Positions 50,853 to 63,949 of a stretch of DNA of 64,000 nucleotides are shown here, in pieces (the first letter of the stretch is position 1; each line of letters starts with the position of its first letter). A program made the position numbers and the translations under genes. This DNA is from Chionis minor (lineage: Eukaryota; Chordata; Aves; Charadriiformes; Chionididae): assembly GCA_013398295.1 (NCBI GenBank), contig VZSF01005545.1, forward strand, positions 35,739-99,738. Direction: 5' to 3'. The notes beneath the pieces are model-generated. The model had not been told where the DNA came from. It made no database searches and saw only the letters and a program-made list of their open reading frames with translations.

Positions 50853-53800
50853 GGGCATCTGAGCCAGGCTGGCAATGGGGATGACAGGGCACACGACCAG
50901 GGGTATGTTGCACTTGGCTAAGTACAAGATTTCAGCAGCAGAAGTTACTGAGACTTCTTATATGAGCAGAAAAAACACAGTGCCCATGTGATGAGGATAA
51001 GCACTTAAAATGGAAGAAGCCATGATACAAACGTCTGCTGTATCTAACTGGGATCAGGGATGTTGAAGTGGGGCGTATCCCGTGTGCCCCTTAAGGATTC
51101 AGGCATCTAAGCTGTCAGCTACGCTGAAGTGGGATATTTTTCTCTTATTCTGACTTGTCATTTCTCTTCTGGATGTAAGGAGCTACCCTAGTTTTTTGGT
51201 ACTGGTAGATGTTTCTCTGAGGACCTTTTAAGTCAGGCAAAACTGAGGGGAGCAGGGTAGATGAGGTGCTCCAAAGGGAAACTCCCCAGTTTCACAAGCG
51301 GTGGATAAACTGGCAGAAAGAGAATGTGCATAATTGACCCATTTTCTGTATACCAAATGAGGTGAGAGCACTAAGATATATTCTGAAGACATGTTTCTGT
51401 CATATTCTGAGGGTTAAAAAAATCAAAAAAAGAAGCAGTGAAATCTTGTCAACTGTCTTGATTCTCGCTATAAGGGACAGAGCTACGGGCTCGAAGCAGG
51501 CTTAGCTTAGTGCCATGCTAAAGAACTATCTCATTTTAAAAATAAGAAATGGAAGGTTGGGGTTTTTTCCATAGCATGCAGTTTTGAAACTGTACCACTC
51601 ACCTTCCATGGTCTCTCTCTTAATCTCACAATATAGGCTTTATTCTCTTCTCACTTTTTTATCTGCTTTAAAACAAAACGTAACTCTGCTGGGTTTGGCG
51701 GACTCATTCCTGAGTTATACCCTGGAGTAACAAAGTGAATGACAACCCAATATGAAACATATGATTGTGCAGAGTGAATTCCATATTGGCCTGCACCCTG
51801 CATAATTGCACTGAAATCAATCTAAGCCATGTAAGTTATTGCTGATTTTTTTGCATTAAAGAAAAAAGTAAAATAAAATGAAAGAGCGCATGTCTAGCCT
51901 TGTGTTTTATCCTAAGCCAAATGGGTAGACAGCTTGCGTTTGCCAGCCTTCTCAGAAAGAGCCTAAAGGGACCTGTTTGCCAACATTTGATTCCCTGGCA
52001 GCAAGCTTTTTGTACTTTTGTTAATTAGCCAGCACAGGGTGTTTTCAGTTTCTGTGGAATGCTCTAGCCAAGGGCAGACTCTATGGACACACATCAGAAA
52101 AAAGCCACTGACTCTACAGAAATCCATTGAAGAATCCCATGCTCATCGCTTGGAGGACTGGAACAGATGCACTGAAGAGAGGAGTCCAGGAACACAGATT
52201 TTTATGTATGGTTTTATCAGAGTTTAACAATCCTATAGTGGCATTTGTTTGACTTGCCAAGCAGAAGGCAACAGTTTCATCTGCATCAAGCACTCAGGCA
52301 GAGCAGCTTGTTAGATATTATAAACAAATATGCTACAATGAAAGCACACTTTAATTTGTTAGAAGCAGGGCTAATTTTGTGTCAGTGCGGCCTGAAATAT
52401 CAGCACTTATTTGAGGGAGATATAGAAGTGTCAGCACACACCATTTGAAATGCAGGCACCTCCTACCACACAACATAAGTCGAACTACCGAACTACTATC
52501 CAATAGTATTCTGCTGTTTGTGACATGGAAGTTTAAGCATCCTGTCTAATAATCACAGTGGCTTAAAGAACACAAGGTGTGGCAAAAACATGAGTATATT
52601 TAAGGGAACATTAAAAAAATAATCAGATACACAACTTTTTGTTTATTCGAAATTACATCTCACTGATGCATTAAAATATCTCAGTACCCTGAGGTCAGAA
52701 AGCAATATGTACAGAATAAAGCTTGACACAAACGCATTGACAACAGCTGAAATGCCTGATAATCTTTCTTTAAGATTCAGATACTTAAAAATAACCAAAT
52801 CAAGCAAGTCCACTACATCTACTAAATTTTCCCCAAAATGAGGAAAGTTCATTTAGTTGCAGGAAAATAGTAAATTGCTTTCTATATAGTGAAAGCACAC
52901 CTGCTACTATTATTGATATGTCAGTGCTATCTGGTTTTCAATGACTGTTATCTGAGCAGCAATGTTCTCTTCAGAGGAATAAATAATGAGAGGAGAACAT
53001 CTTGAAAGATTCAGAATCTCTTAAAAAATAATTAGAGGGAAATGGAAGTTTCTAAAGATGTATTTAAAACAATCATAAAAAGAGAAAATTTATTCTAGTC
53101 CAGGTCTGCCCAGTGGTCCTGTGAGAAAAGGGTGTGCTTAGTATTCCATATTTCTGAGTCCAAAGGAGAAAAAGATATACTTACTTTTTAATAAAATCCA
53201 CTTTCCTGTGTTTGCACACTTTCAAATAGCTGTCATTTTTCCTAGTAATCAGATATTCAATCTGAATCTGCTTTTCAACACAACAAACACAGAGGAGCAG
53301 ATGATCACATGGTGCACAGTTTCAATTTGATGCAAACTTTGCATCCAAACAGTTGCAAAGTTGTTGCCATTGTTCCAATACTTATTGCACTCTAATGAAT
53401 TCACTCCAAGTGAGGATTAGTTTCCTGCAAATTTTTTGGAGGAATTTTGCTGGCGGGAGTGAATTTCAGCTATAATAAATGATGACCTAACTTTGTGAGA
53501 ACTGAAAAACAGAGGTTGCGATATATACAAATGTGTTTAGCCCTATGTCAAATGGAAGGAGTTAAATTCTTTCATCTTATTGTACACGCATCTGAGAGCT
53601 AGAGGTGAAAAGCAATATGCAGAAGCATACACCATAACAGGCCAATGGACCAACTAATATTTTGACTTTGACAGTGACCTGTAAAAGTGCTTCAGAAGGG
53701 CATTTAAGATCTTCGTGACACAGTGAAATAACATGTCCACAGAAGAATTTCTCTTATTCTTGTCATACTACTGGTTGAAAAGTATGATTTTTAGGTAAAA

Positions 53801-56800
53801 CAGGTGCATGAAATCAATAGAGAACAATTAACTGAAGAACTATTCAAAACCTTTTCAAGATAAAGCACAAAAATTAATTTTGTCTTTGATTTATAAATAA
53901 TTTGTGTCAATTAAAAGAAAAAGAATTTGAATTTCAAAGCTTTCAAATAGAGCACTTCTACAAAAGCAATGAGAAAAAAAAAATGTTCTTAAACTCTATA
54001 ACAGTCACTTAACCCTAAGTGTTCTGTGTCTTTCTACACCTAATTTTCCTTCCCCCTGAATGTGCTGTATGAGCAACGCTCACCATTGATGATTATGAGA
54101 ATCTTGTCCCTGGAGTCCAGCTAAGGTTGCAGAAATTTTCAGCAAGTTCAGGGACAATGGCCTGAGAGAAACCCCAGCAACTTTTTTCTTTTTAATTTTG
54201 CTTCTTTTTTTATTAAGATTTAACTGAGCTTTGTTTCAGAGTAGTGGACTGTGAAACTAGGATAGGAAGATTAGACTTTGCTGGGAAAAAGTTATGTATG
54301 AAATATTACTATGACAAGGTTGTGTGGATAGTTTGTGATGTGTGAAATGAAATCCTTACTCAATGTGCCTAGGCAATGCAATTAGTGCTATCCTGGTCAG
54401 GGATTTCTTGTTAGAACTGAAAAGATTTTGTTCTGAAAAGCAGGTACCCAATGCATACTTATTTAAAGCACAATTATTTTTTTTTAAATAAAACCGTAAC
54501 ATACCTGCTCTGATTTATCATTTTTATGTATCTATCATAGGTTAAAGTGAAGGGCCATTTTCAATAAACTTTTTTTGGCTAAGTTCTGAGAATCTAGCGA
54601 ATTCATGATCAGAATAATAAATGGAGCAAAATAATGAACTTTGGGATTCAGTCACTTTGCAGAGGTGGGGAAACTCAAGCTGACTAGGAGATTCCCATTT
54701 AATTAATTTTTAGTAGAGAATACCATCTTAAATAGAAATCAACAATTTCTACAGAATAAATTATTATTTTTTTTCTGGGGGGGGGGAAAAACCAAAACAC
54801 CAAACTGCAAAAGAAAATAAAACACAACCTTGAACTTTCTCCTCCTGAAACTGAAACGTGGGGCACTAGGCAGAAATTATTTTCTCTTGGAGAGGGAAGA
54901 GAAAACTAACAAAAATTTTTCCTAGCTGAAAACATGAATTTTTTGTCTTCCCTTCTTATGATAAAATGTAATCTTTTTTGCCTGTTTTCTTCCAATTTGT
55001 AACAAAAGAAAATATTTTCAAAAATTGCACTGGCGGAAAACAAGTGCATATCTTTCAGCCAAGCATAGCCATCAGAAGCCATACAAATAGCTTACGGAGA
55101 CTGAAGAGACAGGCTGCATAGCAATTAGTCTTCTGCCTAATCTTAATGTTATTTAAGATAGAGCTACTTATTTCCTGGCTTCAGGGCTTGAGTGGTTCAT
55201 AAAGTTTTATTCTGACCCTGTGCACGAACATGAAACCCATATTTATGTTATTATGTCCTTGCTGTAAGGACAGTTTAAGATAATGATAAAAAGATAAAGA
55301 TAAAAACCTAAAATATTAAAAGCTTCTAATAATTTAAGACTGTGTGAGAAATGTCCCTGAACCAATTTTCAGATGAAAACAGCACAAAGATTGCACATAG
55401 TAGTAAGTCATGTGGGCTCAGGAAGGTTCCCAGGCACCAGACTGTGTTTGCTGGGTCAATAAGCTGTTAATATGTTCTTCGGCGTGAGTTTTGCCAGTCT
55501 TTCTGTAGAGTTCCCTGAGACAGTTTGGCTGTCAAAATATTCCAATGGTGGTTCTGGCTACTGAGCCAGGTTCTACACAGCCAGCTTTTATTGAAAGCCA
55601 AGGCATAGTACTTGCCCTCCATGTCTGGAAACATTTGGGGGCATGTTCAATTTACCAGTAGCCAAAATGTCCTGACTTTTGGCTGTCCAGGTGTTGTGTG
55701 TGTTCCCTGCCTGTGTCCATAAGGGTAGGCAGAAAACACAAGTTTACTACGATTATCTCTGACTGAAAGCATAAAGGGCATACAAAATATATTAAAAAAA
55801 AAAAGAAAAAATTATTAAAAAATGAAAACAGGATTGAAATCAGGGTGTCCAAAATATGACAGTCATTGCAAGGTAATCCCATGACTCAGGGAATGTCCCT
55901 AGGGCAACCTGGAAGGACACAGTCAGAGAAATATCTGTAACCAAAGAAGTAAAAGAGAAATCGAGGTGGGAACTGTTCTGGAAAGGAACTATGAATCCCA
56001 TGATCATCAGAACATCTTAAAGTAAGATCTGAAATGAATAATTTCATTCAGAGGGTTAAGTTTAGATGGAGAGAATATATACTTTGGTCAGAATAAAAGT
56101 TGAATATTTGTCCTGTGTAAGTGATGTATTTCTCCGCCTGTATCTTTGTATTAGTGTCAGTGATATATAAGGAAAAAATAAACAACCAAGAAAGCTGTTT
56201 CATAAAGCAGATTCTCAGAAAGATAAACTACATTTTCTTTACTTCCATACTTTTAAATACAGTATCATCCTACCTGTTTCTTTTGCAACATCTTTTCAGA
56301 TACATAAATTATAAATTATCTACCAAAAAGCATGTTTTCCTTCATGTACATGGTGTAGCTCAGGAGAGCTCTGATTCTTGTTAAAATCTATAGGTGGATT
56401 ACTGCTACTAATAATTCTAGTTTATTAGAAATTTAAACAATAGTGCTATCTTCAAATTAGTACAACTGCTTTGTCTGTTTGGACTCTTCAAGTTGGGAAT
56501 GAGATCTTGGAGGCTGTGTTCAACCTAACACAAACTGGTTCTCATTTTGGCTGGATCTTTAAGAAGCTATCAAAATATGCATTTTCAGGAAGTAAAAATT
56601 AACAACATTTTTTAGTTTTGATGAAGTGGAAAAAACAAAGCATTGGACAACTACATAAAAAGGGGGAGGTCTGAATAAACTAAAATGGGAATATTAAAAG
56701 TGAGATGCTGGAGCATGGTAAGCTTCTAATGAATCACTGGGAATAACCCTGAATTCCAAAACAGGGGAAAATGCAGTTCAAAGAAATTTCAAAACTGGGA

Positions 56801-58002
56801 ATGAATAAACATTCAGATGAATCTTGCTTTGGGAATTAATCACACGGTTCTCGGCAAGAAAGAATCCTACTGAAGCTACTACTGTGGAATGGTAATATTT
56901 ATAAGGAGGAATAACTGGTTGAGACGAGATTACAAACTTTAATCTAACACAGGTGCCTTCTATGGCATATTTACCAGGGAGCTGAACAAATCTTTTATAA
57001 GGAATTATTTGCAACCATGTGACCTTTTCCTTCTTTTCATTCCCATTTCATTCAAATTATCACTTCACATATATCAAAGGGACTCTCAGCAGTCTGATAG
57101 GTTAGATCTACATATGGAATAGAAGAAGCACTGATTAGAAAAGGAATAGAAAAGTAATTTCTTAGAAGTTCTACCCTGCAAGGATTTTGGGTCTGCCAAG
57201 AGTTTAAACACTGATACATACTCAATGCAAATAGTTATTAACCAAAGAATAAAAGATTCTATCAACAGTTTGTTGTTGGTATGCTAATTATGGTTTTCGT
57301 ACTTTGTAAATGCTTTACAAACAAAGATTTTGGACATGCAAACTAGAGCTAGCTGAAATGATTTTTGATTCAATTGCTGTTCAGCAGAATTGAGTGCTAA
57401 ATAAAAGCTTGTTGTCTGCTTTGCTTCCTCCCCCCAGAAAAAATATCAACCTTTACAAGGAAAAAAAGTCACTCTAAATTGCTAAAAACTGAAAAATGTT
57501 GATTTTTCAAGACCTGAAAAGATTTTGATTGGCAGTGTCTACTGCATCTCAGGGAAATCACCATTCAGTCTGTCACTCTTGTAGGACTATTTCCTGCAAA
57601 ATGCTTAACTGCCCTATAACTAGCAATGAATGTGATTAATTCTCTCACTGCCTCTTGATCTTTCCTATATCCTTTCTCTCCTGCAGCCTCTGGTGGAGTC
57701 TTTCACCTCAATGAGTCAGATGGGAAAGCCTGTTTTGGTAGACTGCATGTGCCAAATCCCATATAAACAACTTTAACTTCAACAGTTAAGATCTCATCTG
57801 AGGACACCATATGTCTTTTACGTATAGCAGAGTACAGAAATTGTCTGCAGGTGCCACTATCGGAATAGCATTTGTGATTAATAGACTTCAATGTCTTCAA
57901 TAAATCATACATTATCTTCTGCTTTATGAACTTTATGTGCAGTTGTAGAAATCACTATGAGTTACACAAATAGCAACAGAAAAGACCTCTGCTTCTGCTG
58001 CA
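50853..58002. other. AT-rich non-coding DNA, no gene recognised
   Basis: About 7 kb hold no recognisable gene or transposon. The stretch at about 52000-52450 has even composition and two short open frames and might be a conserved non-coding element. Simple features are a run of 9 G at about 54777-54786, a GATAAA-like repeat near 55284-55305, and an A-rich run at about 55793-55829. Confidence 0.5.
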
Positions 58003-58365
58003 GAACTTAGTTTGGAAGGGACCTCAGTACATGATCTAGGCCCAAACCTCTGCTTAAAGCAAGGCCAACTTTGAAAAGGTTGATCAGGAACTTGCTTGGT
58101 AGAGTTTGAAAATCTCTGAGGATGGAGATTCTACAAAATCTCATTGTTGAACCTTTTTTCCTAATATTTAATCAGAATTTCCTTTGTTGTAGCTTGTGCA
58201 CATTGCCTTTCATGTGCACTGGCTCTATCTTCCCTATATCTTCCCATATCTTCCCATTTGATAGATGAGGACAGCAATAATATCATCTCTTGGTCTTTGA
58301 ACTAAACAAGCTGAACTGAACAAATCCTGTTCTTTCAGCCTCTCCTTGTACAGAAGTACTAATGC
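58003..58365 (-). mobile_element. Old CR1 LINE fragment, minus strand
   Basis: The plus strand begins TTTGGAAGGGACCTCAGTAC and continues with GCAAGGCCAACTTTGAAAAG, GAGGATGGAGATTCTACAAA, TTTTTTCCTAATATTTAATC and TCAGCCTCTCCTTGTACAGA. These are antisense CR1 words in the right order, covering the 3' end and part of the ORF2 C-terminus. A small triplication of ATCTTCCC (about 58227-58254) sits inside. Divergence is high, and the right edge is approximate. Confidence 0.8.
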
Positions 58366-60444
58366 TTGTATCTCCAAAGTCATGACAAAGAAATCAAAGG
58401 AGCATCAGAGCCTTAAGAATTTTACCCATTTCTTCAGCCAACTGTTCTCCTTTGGCATTTTTGTTTTCCCTGTAAAAAGCTGTTTAAGGAGAAAAAATTT
58501 CTGATGAGCTCATCTCAAAAAGAGGAGGAAAACATTTTAAACAAGAAGGCTTCTCCAAGCCAAAATTATCACTCAAATTAAATTTAAATAAAAATAATAT
58601 AATAATTAAAAATAAATAAAATAAAATAAGTCAGAACAAAACAAAACAATGGAAAGAAGAAGGGCAGGAGCAAGGGTGAGCATAATATCATTCAGTCCTT
58701 AGAATTCTCCTGTACTACTTATGTGCAAAGAATATACAGTTAATGAAATACATTACAGGGCTAATGACACTGTATGTATGTAGCGTAGCTCCGAGGAATC
58801 GAAGTATAAACCAGAGGAAGTCTTCTAAATGACCTGGAGAGCTGTAGGAGGATCAACAGGAATCCATGTCCTTCCTCAGCCATCCAGAGAGGATGCTTAC
58901 ACGTCAAAAGGATGGTTTGAAAGCTAAAAAAGATTTGAGCTTCCCAGGCTTAACTGATTGCAAGGAAATCTTAAGGTGAATCTAGTTAATTTATTCAATT
59001 CTTCTGTTAGAGCTACAAGCAAACTGTGTGGTAATCCCTTACTTTTTATAAACCCTACTGAATTAATGTATCTTGCTAACTTGATGCACTTTCAGTTTGT
59101 CTTGTGTGCTCATTAGAATGGTTTGAATTTGGAACACTGATTTCTTGAGATCTTTTTTGTGATTGTACATGCTGAATTTGGTGTCAACCTGTGCTAGCTG
59201 TGTTTCATAGTTACTTTATTGAGTCCTGAGTATTAACAGAATATGTGACTCCTGAAATTTTCATCCCTTTCATTTCAAATAAATCTGTCCTCATCATGAG
59301 AGCTGGATATAAGATTATATATTTTCTTTCAGTACTTTCCCATGTAAATTACCTAAATTTCCTGAAATGGGCACCAGAAAAAAAGAAAAAAAAAGATTTT
59401 AACACAGGAAGAATGACAAGTGATGGGAAAAATAGCATATTAATACCTTGTGAGTTGTACGTTTGCAAAAGAAGCATTTGAAGGCAACAAGTCCATGAAA
59501 AAACAATGTGCACTGGGTAATGCTCATGTTCTTAAAGGTAAACTCAGACTCTAGTAAGGTAGAATAAAATAGATGCACTCATGTGTATGAGCTTTCCTGA
59601 ACTGCAGCTAGAGAGCTTTTCAGAATTGAGTCCTTAGAGTGGAGCTGATATCACCTAAAATGCAGATACTACCAAGGCAGGCAGCTGGGGCCCAATGCAG
59701 TTACCCCACACATATGTCTAGAGTCAGCTGAGATATCCCAAAGAGGTCCTTCCTGGCTTTCAGCTAACACGCTGGATAGACATGTTCTTACACATGTCTT
59801 GGCTCACCTCTGCCATGTTTTGTAGATGCTTTTAAACATTTCAAATGGCTCTAGGGGCAAATCCCTTGTCATGCCATCAAAGAAGTCTCTACCTCCTTTC
59901 AGCTAATCACATGTAGGTGTCTGCTTCAAGGACAGCAGCATAGTTCCCTGAGCTGAGGATACCAGTTATTCTAAGACCCTGGTTCACAACAGGTACCCAA
60001 TGAAGACAGTGGCATTGAGATGTCCTGATATGTGAACTTCACCTCTAGTCGAAGAAAATCACCAAGTTTCCTTCTACATTTTTTTCTGAAAAGGACAGTA
60101 CTTCAGAGAACAATTGATACTGCCTCTCTCAGATTCCCATTTTAGAGTGGAATTGATCAGTTTCTGAAGATGTCATTCTTTTTCATCAGTTGTACAGAGT
60201 AGTTTAGAGTAGATGTTCAATTTTTATACAGCTGAAATTAAAGGAGGTTTATTCCATCTCCAGTCTGTTTTGTTTGTTAAAACAGCTAGTAGTGTGGGAT
60301 TGTGGTGGTTGTGGATCGTACGACACGAAGTTGCAGTTGTTCTAACTAATGGACTGATTAATTAAACTAATTCCAGTTTTAGGGAAGCCCAGGCTGAAGG
60401 GAGAAAGGAAAAATGCTGAACTAAACCTTTGGATCTATGATAGC
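58366..60444. other. AT-rich spacer, no gene recognised
   Basis: No gene or recognisable transposon. A nearly pure A/T stretch lies at 58575-58629 and is followed by ACAAAACAAAACAA. Confidence 0.5.
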
Positions 60445-61130
60445 TGTCATGGTTTCGGCCGGATTGGCCCAAGGAAGCCAAGCGACAGAGCAGGAGAGAA
60501 AAAGAGAGACTAATTTAGAAGGAACTAAAATAATTTAATGAAATATTAAGGGAAAAAAAGATAATTAAATATATACAAAACCATATCAAGCTCCCAGGAT
60601 GATAATCATGTCACCAGCAGGCACTGGGGAAGTCCCAGACTGGACCCAGCAATGGACGGGACCTGGATTCCAGATCTGCATTCCAGAACACATGGATCAA
60701 GATCGAAGGCAGACAAACAGACAGAGTCGTCCTTGGACTCTGGCCTTAGAAGAAAGAGGTTGACCCTTTGGTCTCTCAGCTTTTATACTGAGCATGAGGC
60801 AGATGGGATGGAATACCCTGTCAGTCAGTTTGGGGTCACCTGTCCTGCCCGCTCCTCCCCGCAGGTGGGACCACTCTACACTTTGCCTCTTCCAACCCTC
60901 CAACGGAGCAAATAACAAAGTTGGCTGCCCTTGGGTGTTATAGCAATAAGGATAAGCAGCAGCCTCTCTGCATCCCATTCCTTGGCATCAACTGTAAACA
61001 TGGGTCTTATCACTCTGAGAGTGAGCAGTTTTCTGCACAACATGCTGTTAATTTCAGCAGTTAGAAGAGGCCTAGCTAAAATGTAAAGTTACTGAACAAA
61101 ATTGGTCCTGTGTTACCTCAAACTGGGACA
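60445..61130 (-). mobile_element. Solo LTR of an endogenous retrovirus, minus strand
   Basis: Read on the minus strand, the element starts TGTCCCAGTTTGAGG and ends CCGAAACCATGACA, with TGTC...GACA terminal inverted bases, 686 bases in all. A TATA box (TATAAAAG) follows a GTATTCCATCCCATCTGCC segment, a layout I recall from passerine-type ERV LTRs, probably class II (ERVK-like); the class is uncertain. The flanks ATAGC (left) and GTAAC (right) agree at three of five positions, both differences being transitions, so a decayed target-site duplication is possible but unproven. No internal viral genes adjoin it, so it is a solo LTR. The short open frames inside it are incidental. Confidence 0.75.
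60780..60787 (-). promoter_or_regulatory. TATA box of the minus-strand LTR
   Basis: TATAAAAG reads on the minus strand here. It lies downstream, in LTR sense, of a CTCATGCTCAG segment that in related LTRs I recall as part of a CRE-like site. An ATTAAA polyadenylation-like signal follows about 245 bases further on (60534-60539, minus strand). This fixes the direction of the LTR. Confidence 0.65.
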
Positions 61131-63848
61131 GTAACAGAAAGAGAGAGAGAGGGAGAGAGGGGGAACAGACTTTTATTTTATATAGGTCACTGCATTTATA
61201 TTATAAATTCTTGAGGTCGCTGACAATGTGGGCCAGATTTTAACTCATGATAAGAGGCTTAACTTCTCAGTACCACTCCCTTGGGCTTCACTACTTTTAG
61301 CTTGTTAGCATTCAGGCTTTGGATTTTTTGCTTGTTACTTTTTTTTTTGCCCCCTGTATCTGTTTGTTAGCGTTGAAAATGTGTTTATAGTACAAAGCTT
61401 ACTATTCCTTTCACTGTGTTTCAGGACTGTCTCTAAGGTGCCTATAATTATGTGAAAACAAACTTCTTTTAAAAATTCTTGTTACAAGAACATAGAACAT
61501 TTTCTGAAACTGAAGGTTCCAAAGGGACTAGTGTTTTTTGAGTGATAAATTACGACTTTTGCATTATACATTTTACAGCATACCTTGTTTTGTGTTGTTG
61601 AAAGATAAGATTGTCTTCTCATTTAAAATATATATTTTTAAGATGTATGAATACGTAAGGAAAGAACATAGGTTTGGCATAATTATCTGCTGTTTTAAGT
61701 TGTGCCCATGTCTCATTTTTAAAAACTATTGAAAGATTATTTCCCATGGCATGTTGCCTGAAGTATATTTTATTTTAAATGCAGATTTAAACAAAGAGCT
61801 GGTTTATTTTTCCCCTGTAGTCTTTTAAGAAGCTGCCAGAGTCCCTAACAAAATGTCTTCACTTCTACCTAAAGCTGTAAATATTTAGCGAGCAGCCAAA
61901 ACAGCAGTAGAGCATTATTGCAGTAAACATAACCCAAAGCATTATTATAAATGGAATATTTCCATTATAAATGGAGAAAAACTTATTAAAAAGTCTGAGT
62001 GGTCACACTGTAAAAGTTTGATTTGATCTAAAAAAAAATTGTCTAAATAACATTATAGGCCCTATAAACAAAGAAAACTTGGCTGTGAGAGAAAAAAACC
62101 CACAAAACAATTATGTCTTCAAAAATGAAATAAAGGTATTCATTTCAAGATAAAAAGCAGATGGATGGTCCAGGTATATCTGATCTACCCACTGTTGTTG
62201 TTATGTTAGAAAAATACTAAAATACATAAAATAACTACGGTAATTTTGTGTGGGAGATAGTGTTTGCCTGGCCAGTCAAGGGCTACTTATTGAAAGGTCT
62301 CTCAAGACTGGAGAGTTGGGTTGTTTTCCAAGAAAGTAGATTAGAAATAGCAGTGTATCTCTCTCCCCCTCATGCATTCTGCTCTTACCACCAAACCTTG
62401 ATTAGGTTAAAGAGTTTGTGTGTGTTTTAAAATTATTTAGGAAAAATAAATAACTTCTATTTCTGAGATCTGATCCAAAATCCATTAAAACCGTGAAAAG
62501 ATTCAAATGATCTTTAGGTGAGGCAATAGCTGTAAATATGGCTATTTCAGTGACCGATCCAGTCTACCTATTCCTATGGACTATGTCTGTTTACTTCACC
62601 TACTGTCTGCCATCTTTTCTAATGGCTGGAATTTGCATAATCAGAGCTGAAGGTAAATGTAATGACAAATCATGAAATTTCCTTGAAAGTCTTGAACTGA
62701 GCTTTGTAACTGAGTAAAAATAAAAATTTGGAATATTCATACTGGGAAATTTCATGTTAACATTATACACTATTGCATTTTATAGTCATAATGATGCATG
62801 TCTTCTTCTGTAAAATATTGTAAAATATTAAAGGTATTATGATATTAATACATACAACTCCCATATATCAGGCTATGTCAAAAAAATCAAATCCTCCAAA
62901 CCTTTCCAAAGCTAAACAACCCTTCCCCCCCCAAAAAAAAAAACCCAAAACCCAAAACACTCCAAAAAAACTCAATAGATTCTCAATATTCACAACATGC
63001 CGCAATATGCTTAAAATGACCACTGTTCTTTTCTTCTGGGCAACATTGAGACACACTTTCATGCTAGGTTGTTTATAACCACATCTTCAGAAAAAAGTCT
63101 TTCTGGATTTTCTTTGTCAGAATTATTCCCAACAGGGCAATAAATGTAAGAAACAAGAGTGCAAGTCAACACATGTGTGAACTCTGGAGATATCCATTTG
63201 AGTACTGTAATGAAAGAATATTAAGAAATTGCTATAAACCTGAGGCCAACCACAATCATTAAAGAAAACTTGATTTTATAATTTTCAGTGGTATGATTGG
63301 CAAGTTTAAGGAAAGGCTTTTAAAGAAGAAAGCTCAGATTTTAACTTTGGAATTTTACTAGCATCTTAGATGATATGCATGATTTTTGATGTTCAAAAGT
63401 TATAAATGAAAATCCAGGCCTGAGAACACCTTAGACTGACATAAAAAATAATCATCATAATATAATGAAATTACTTCCATTTTGAGTGGCGATAAAGTGA
63501 ATAACAAGAAAATCATAAGGCTGGTAATGCTTTAAGACCTTTGCTTGCTTTTTTGGGGCACAATTTTAATGCCACAGTTAAAGGTGGCCACAAGAAATAT
63601 AACTGTTCAGACAAAAAAACCCAATACTGTTACATCATCCCAAGAAGAATGCTAACCTTATTTTTGGCATTAGAAGGAAGGTAAGATCCAGATAAAGTAC
63701 TGTATGATTCCCAGAAGGGTGTCCAGGAGGAACAGAAAAAGCTTCTTTTCCTACCTCTACAGCTTCTCTGTATACACTAAGCTTAGACCTTCTAGTGACA
63801 CCCACTACAGTCAGACTTTTTATTTTTTTTTCCTCCATGTGGAGGCCT
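61131..63848. other. AT-rich spacer, no gene recognised
   Basis: A GA-rich run (61138-61162) adjoins the LTR. There is a T-rich run near 61340-61350 and a C/A-rich low-complexity stretch at about 62922-62960. The word ATTATAAATGGA occurs twice around 61942-61975. No gene or transposon is recognised. Confidence 0.5.
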
Positions 63849-63911
63849 GGTGGAGGTGTACCAGGTGGAGGTCTACCAGGTCTACCAGGTCCTACCAGTG
63901 CAGGACCTGGT
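63849..63911 (+). repeat. Short minisatellite-like array with inverted repeat
   Basis: A 15-base unit GGTGGAGGTSTACCA occurs twice in tandem (63849-63863 and 63864-63878, one mismatch). Nine-base CTACCAGGT units overlap and follow it (63873-63881 and 63882-63890), then a variant. ACCAGGTCC (63884-63892) and its exact reverse complement GGACCTGGT (63903-63911) could form a hairpin with a 10-base loop. Confidence 0.8.
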
Positions 63912-63949
63912 GTCTTTCTCTTCAGTGCATTGTTGTTAAAGTGTCCTTC

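Noticed and set aside
60652..60978. Short frames on both strands between 60652 and 60978 as small genes
   Set aside because: They are contained in the solo LTR around its promoter region and do not match any gag, pol, env or host protein.
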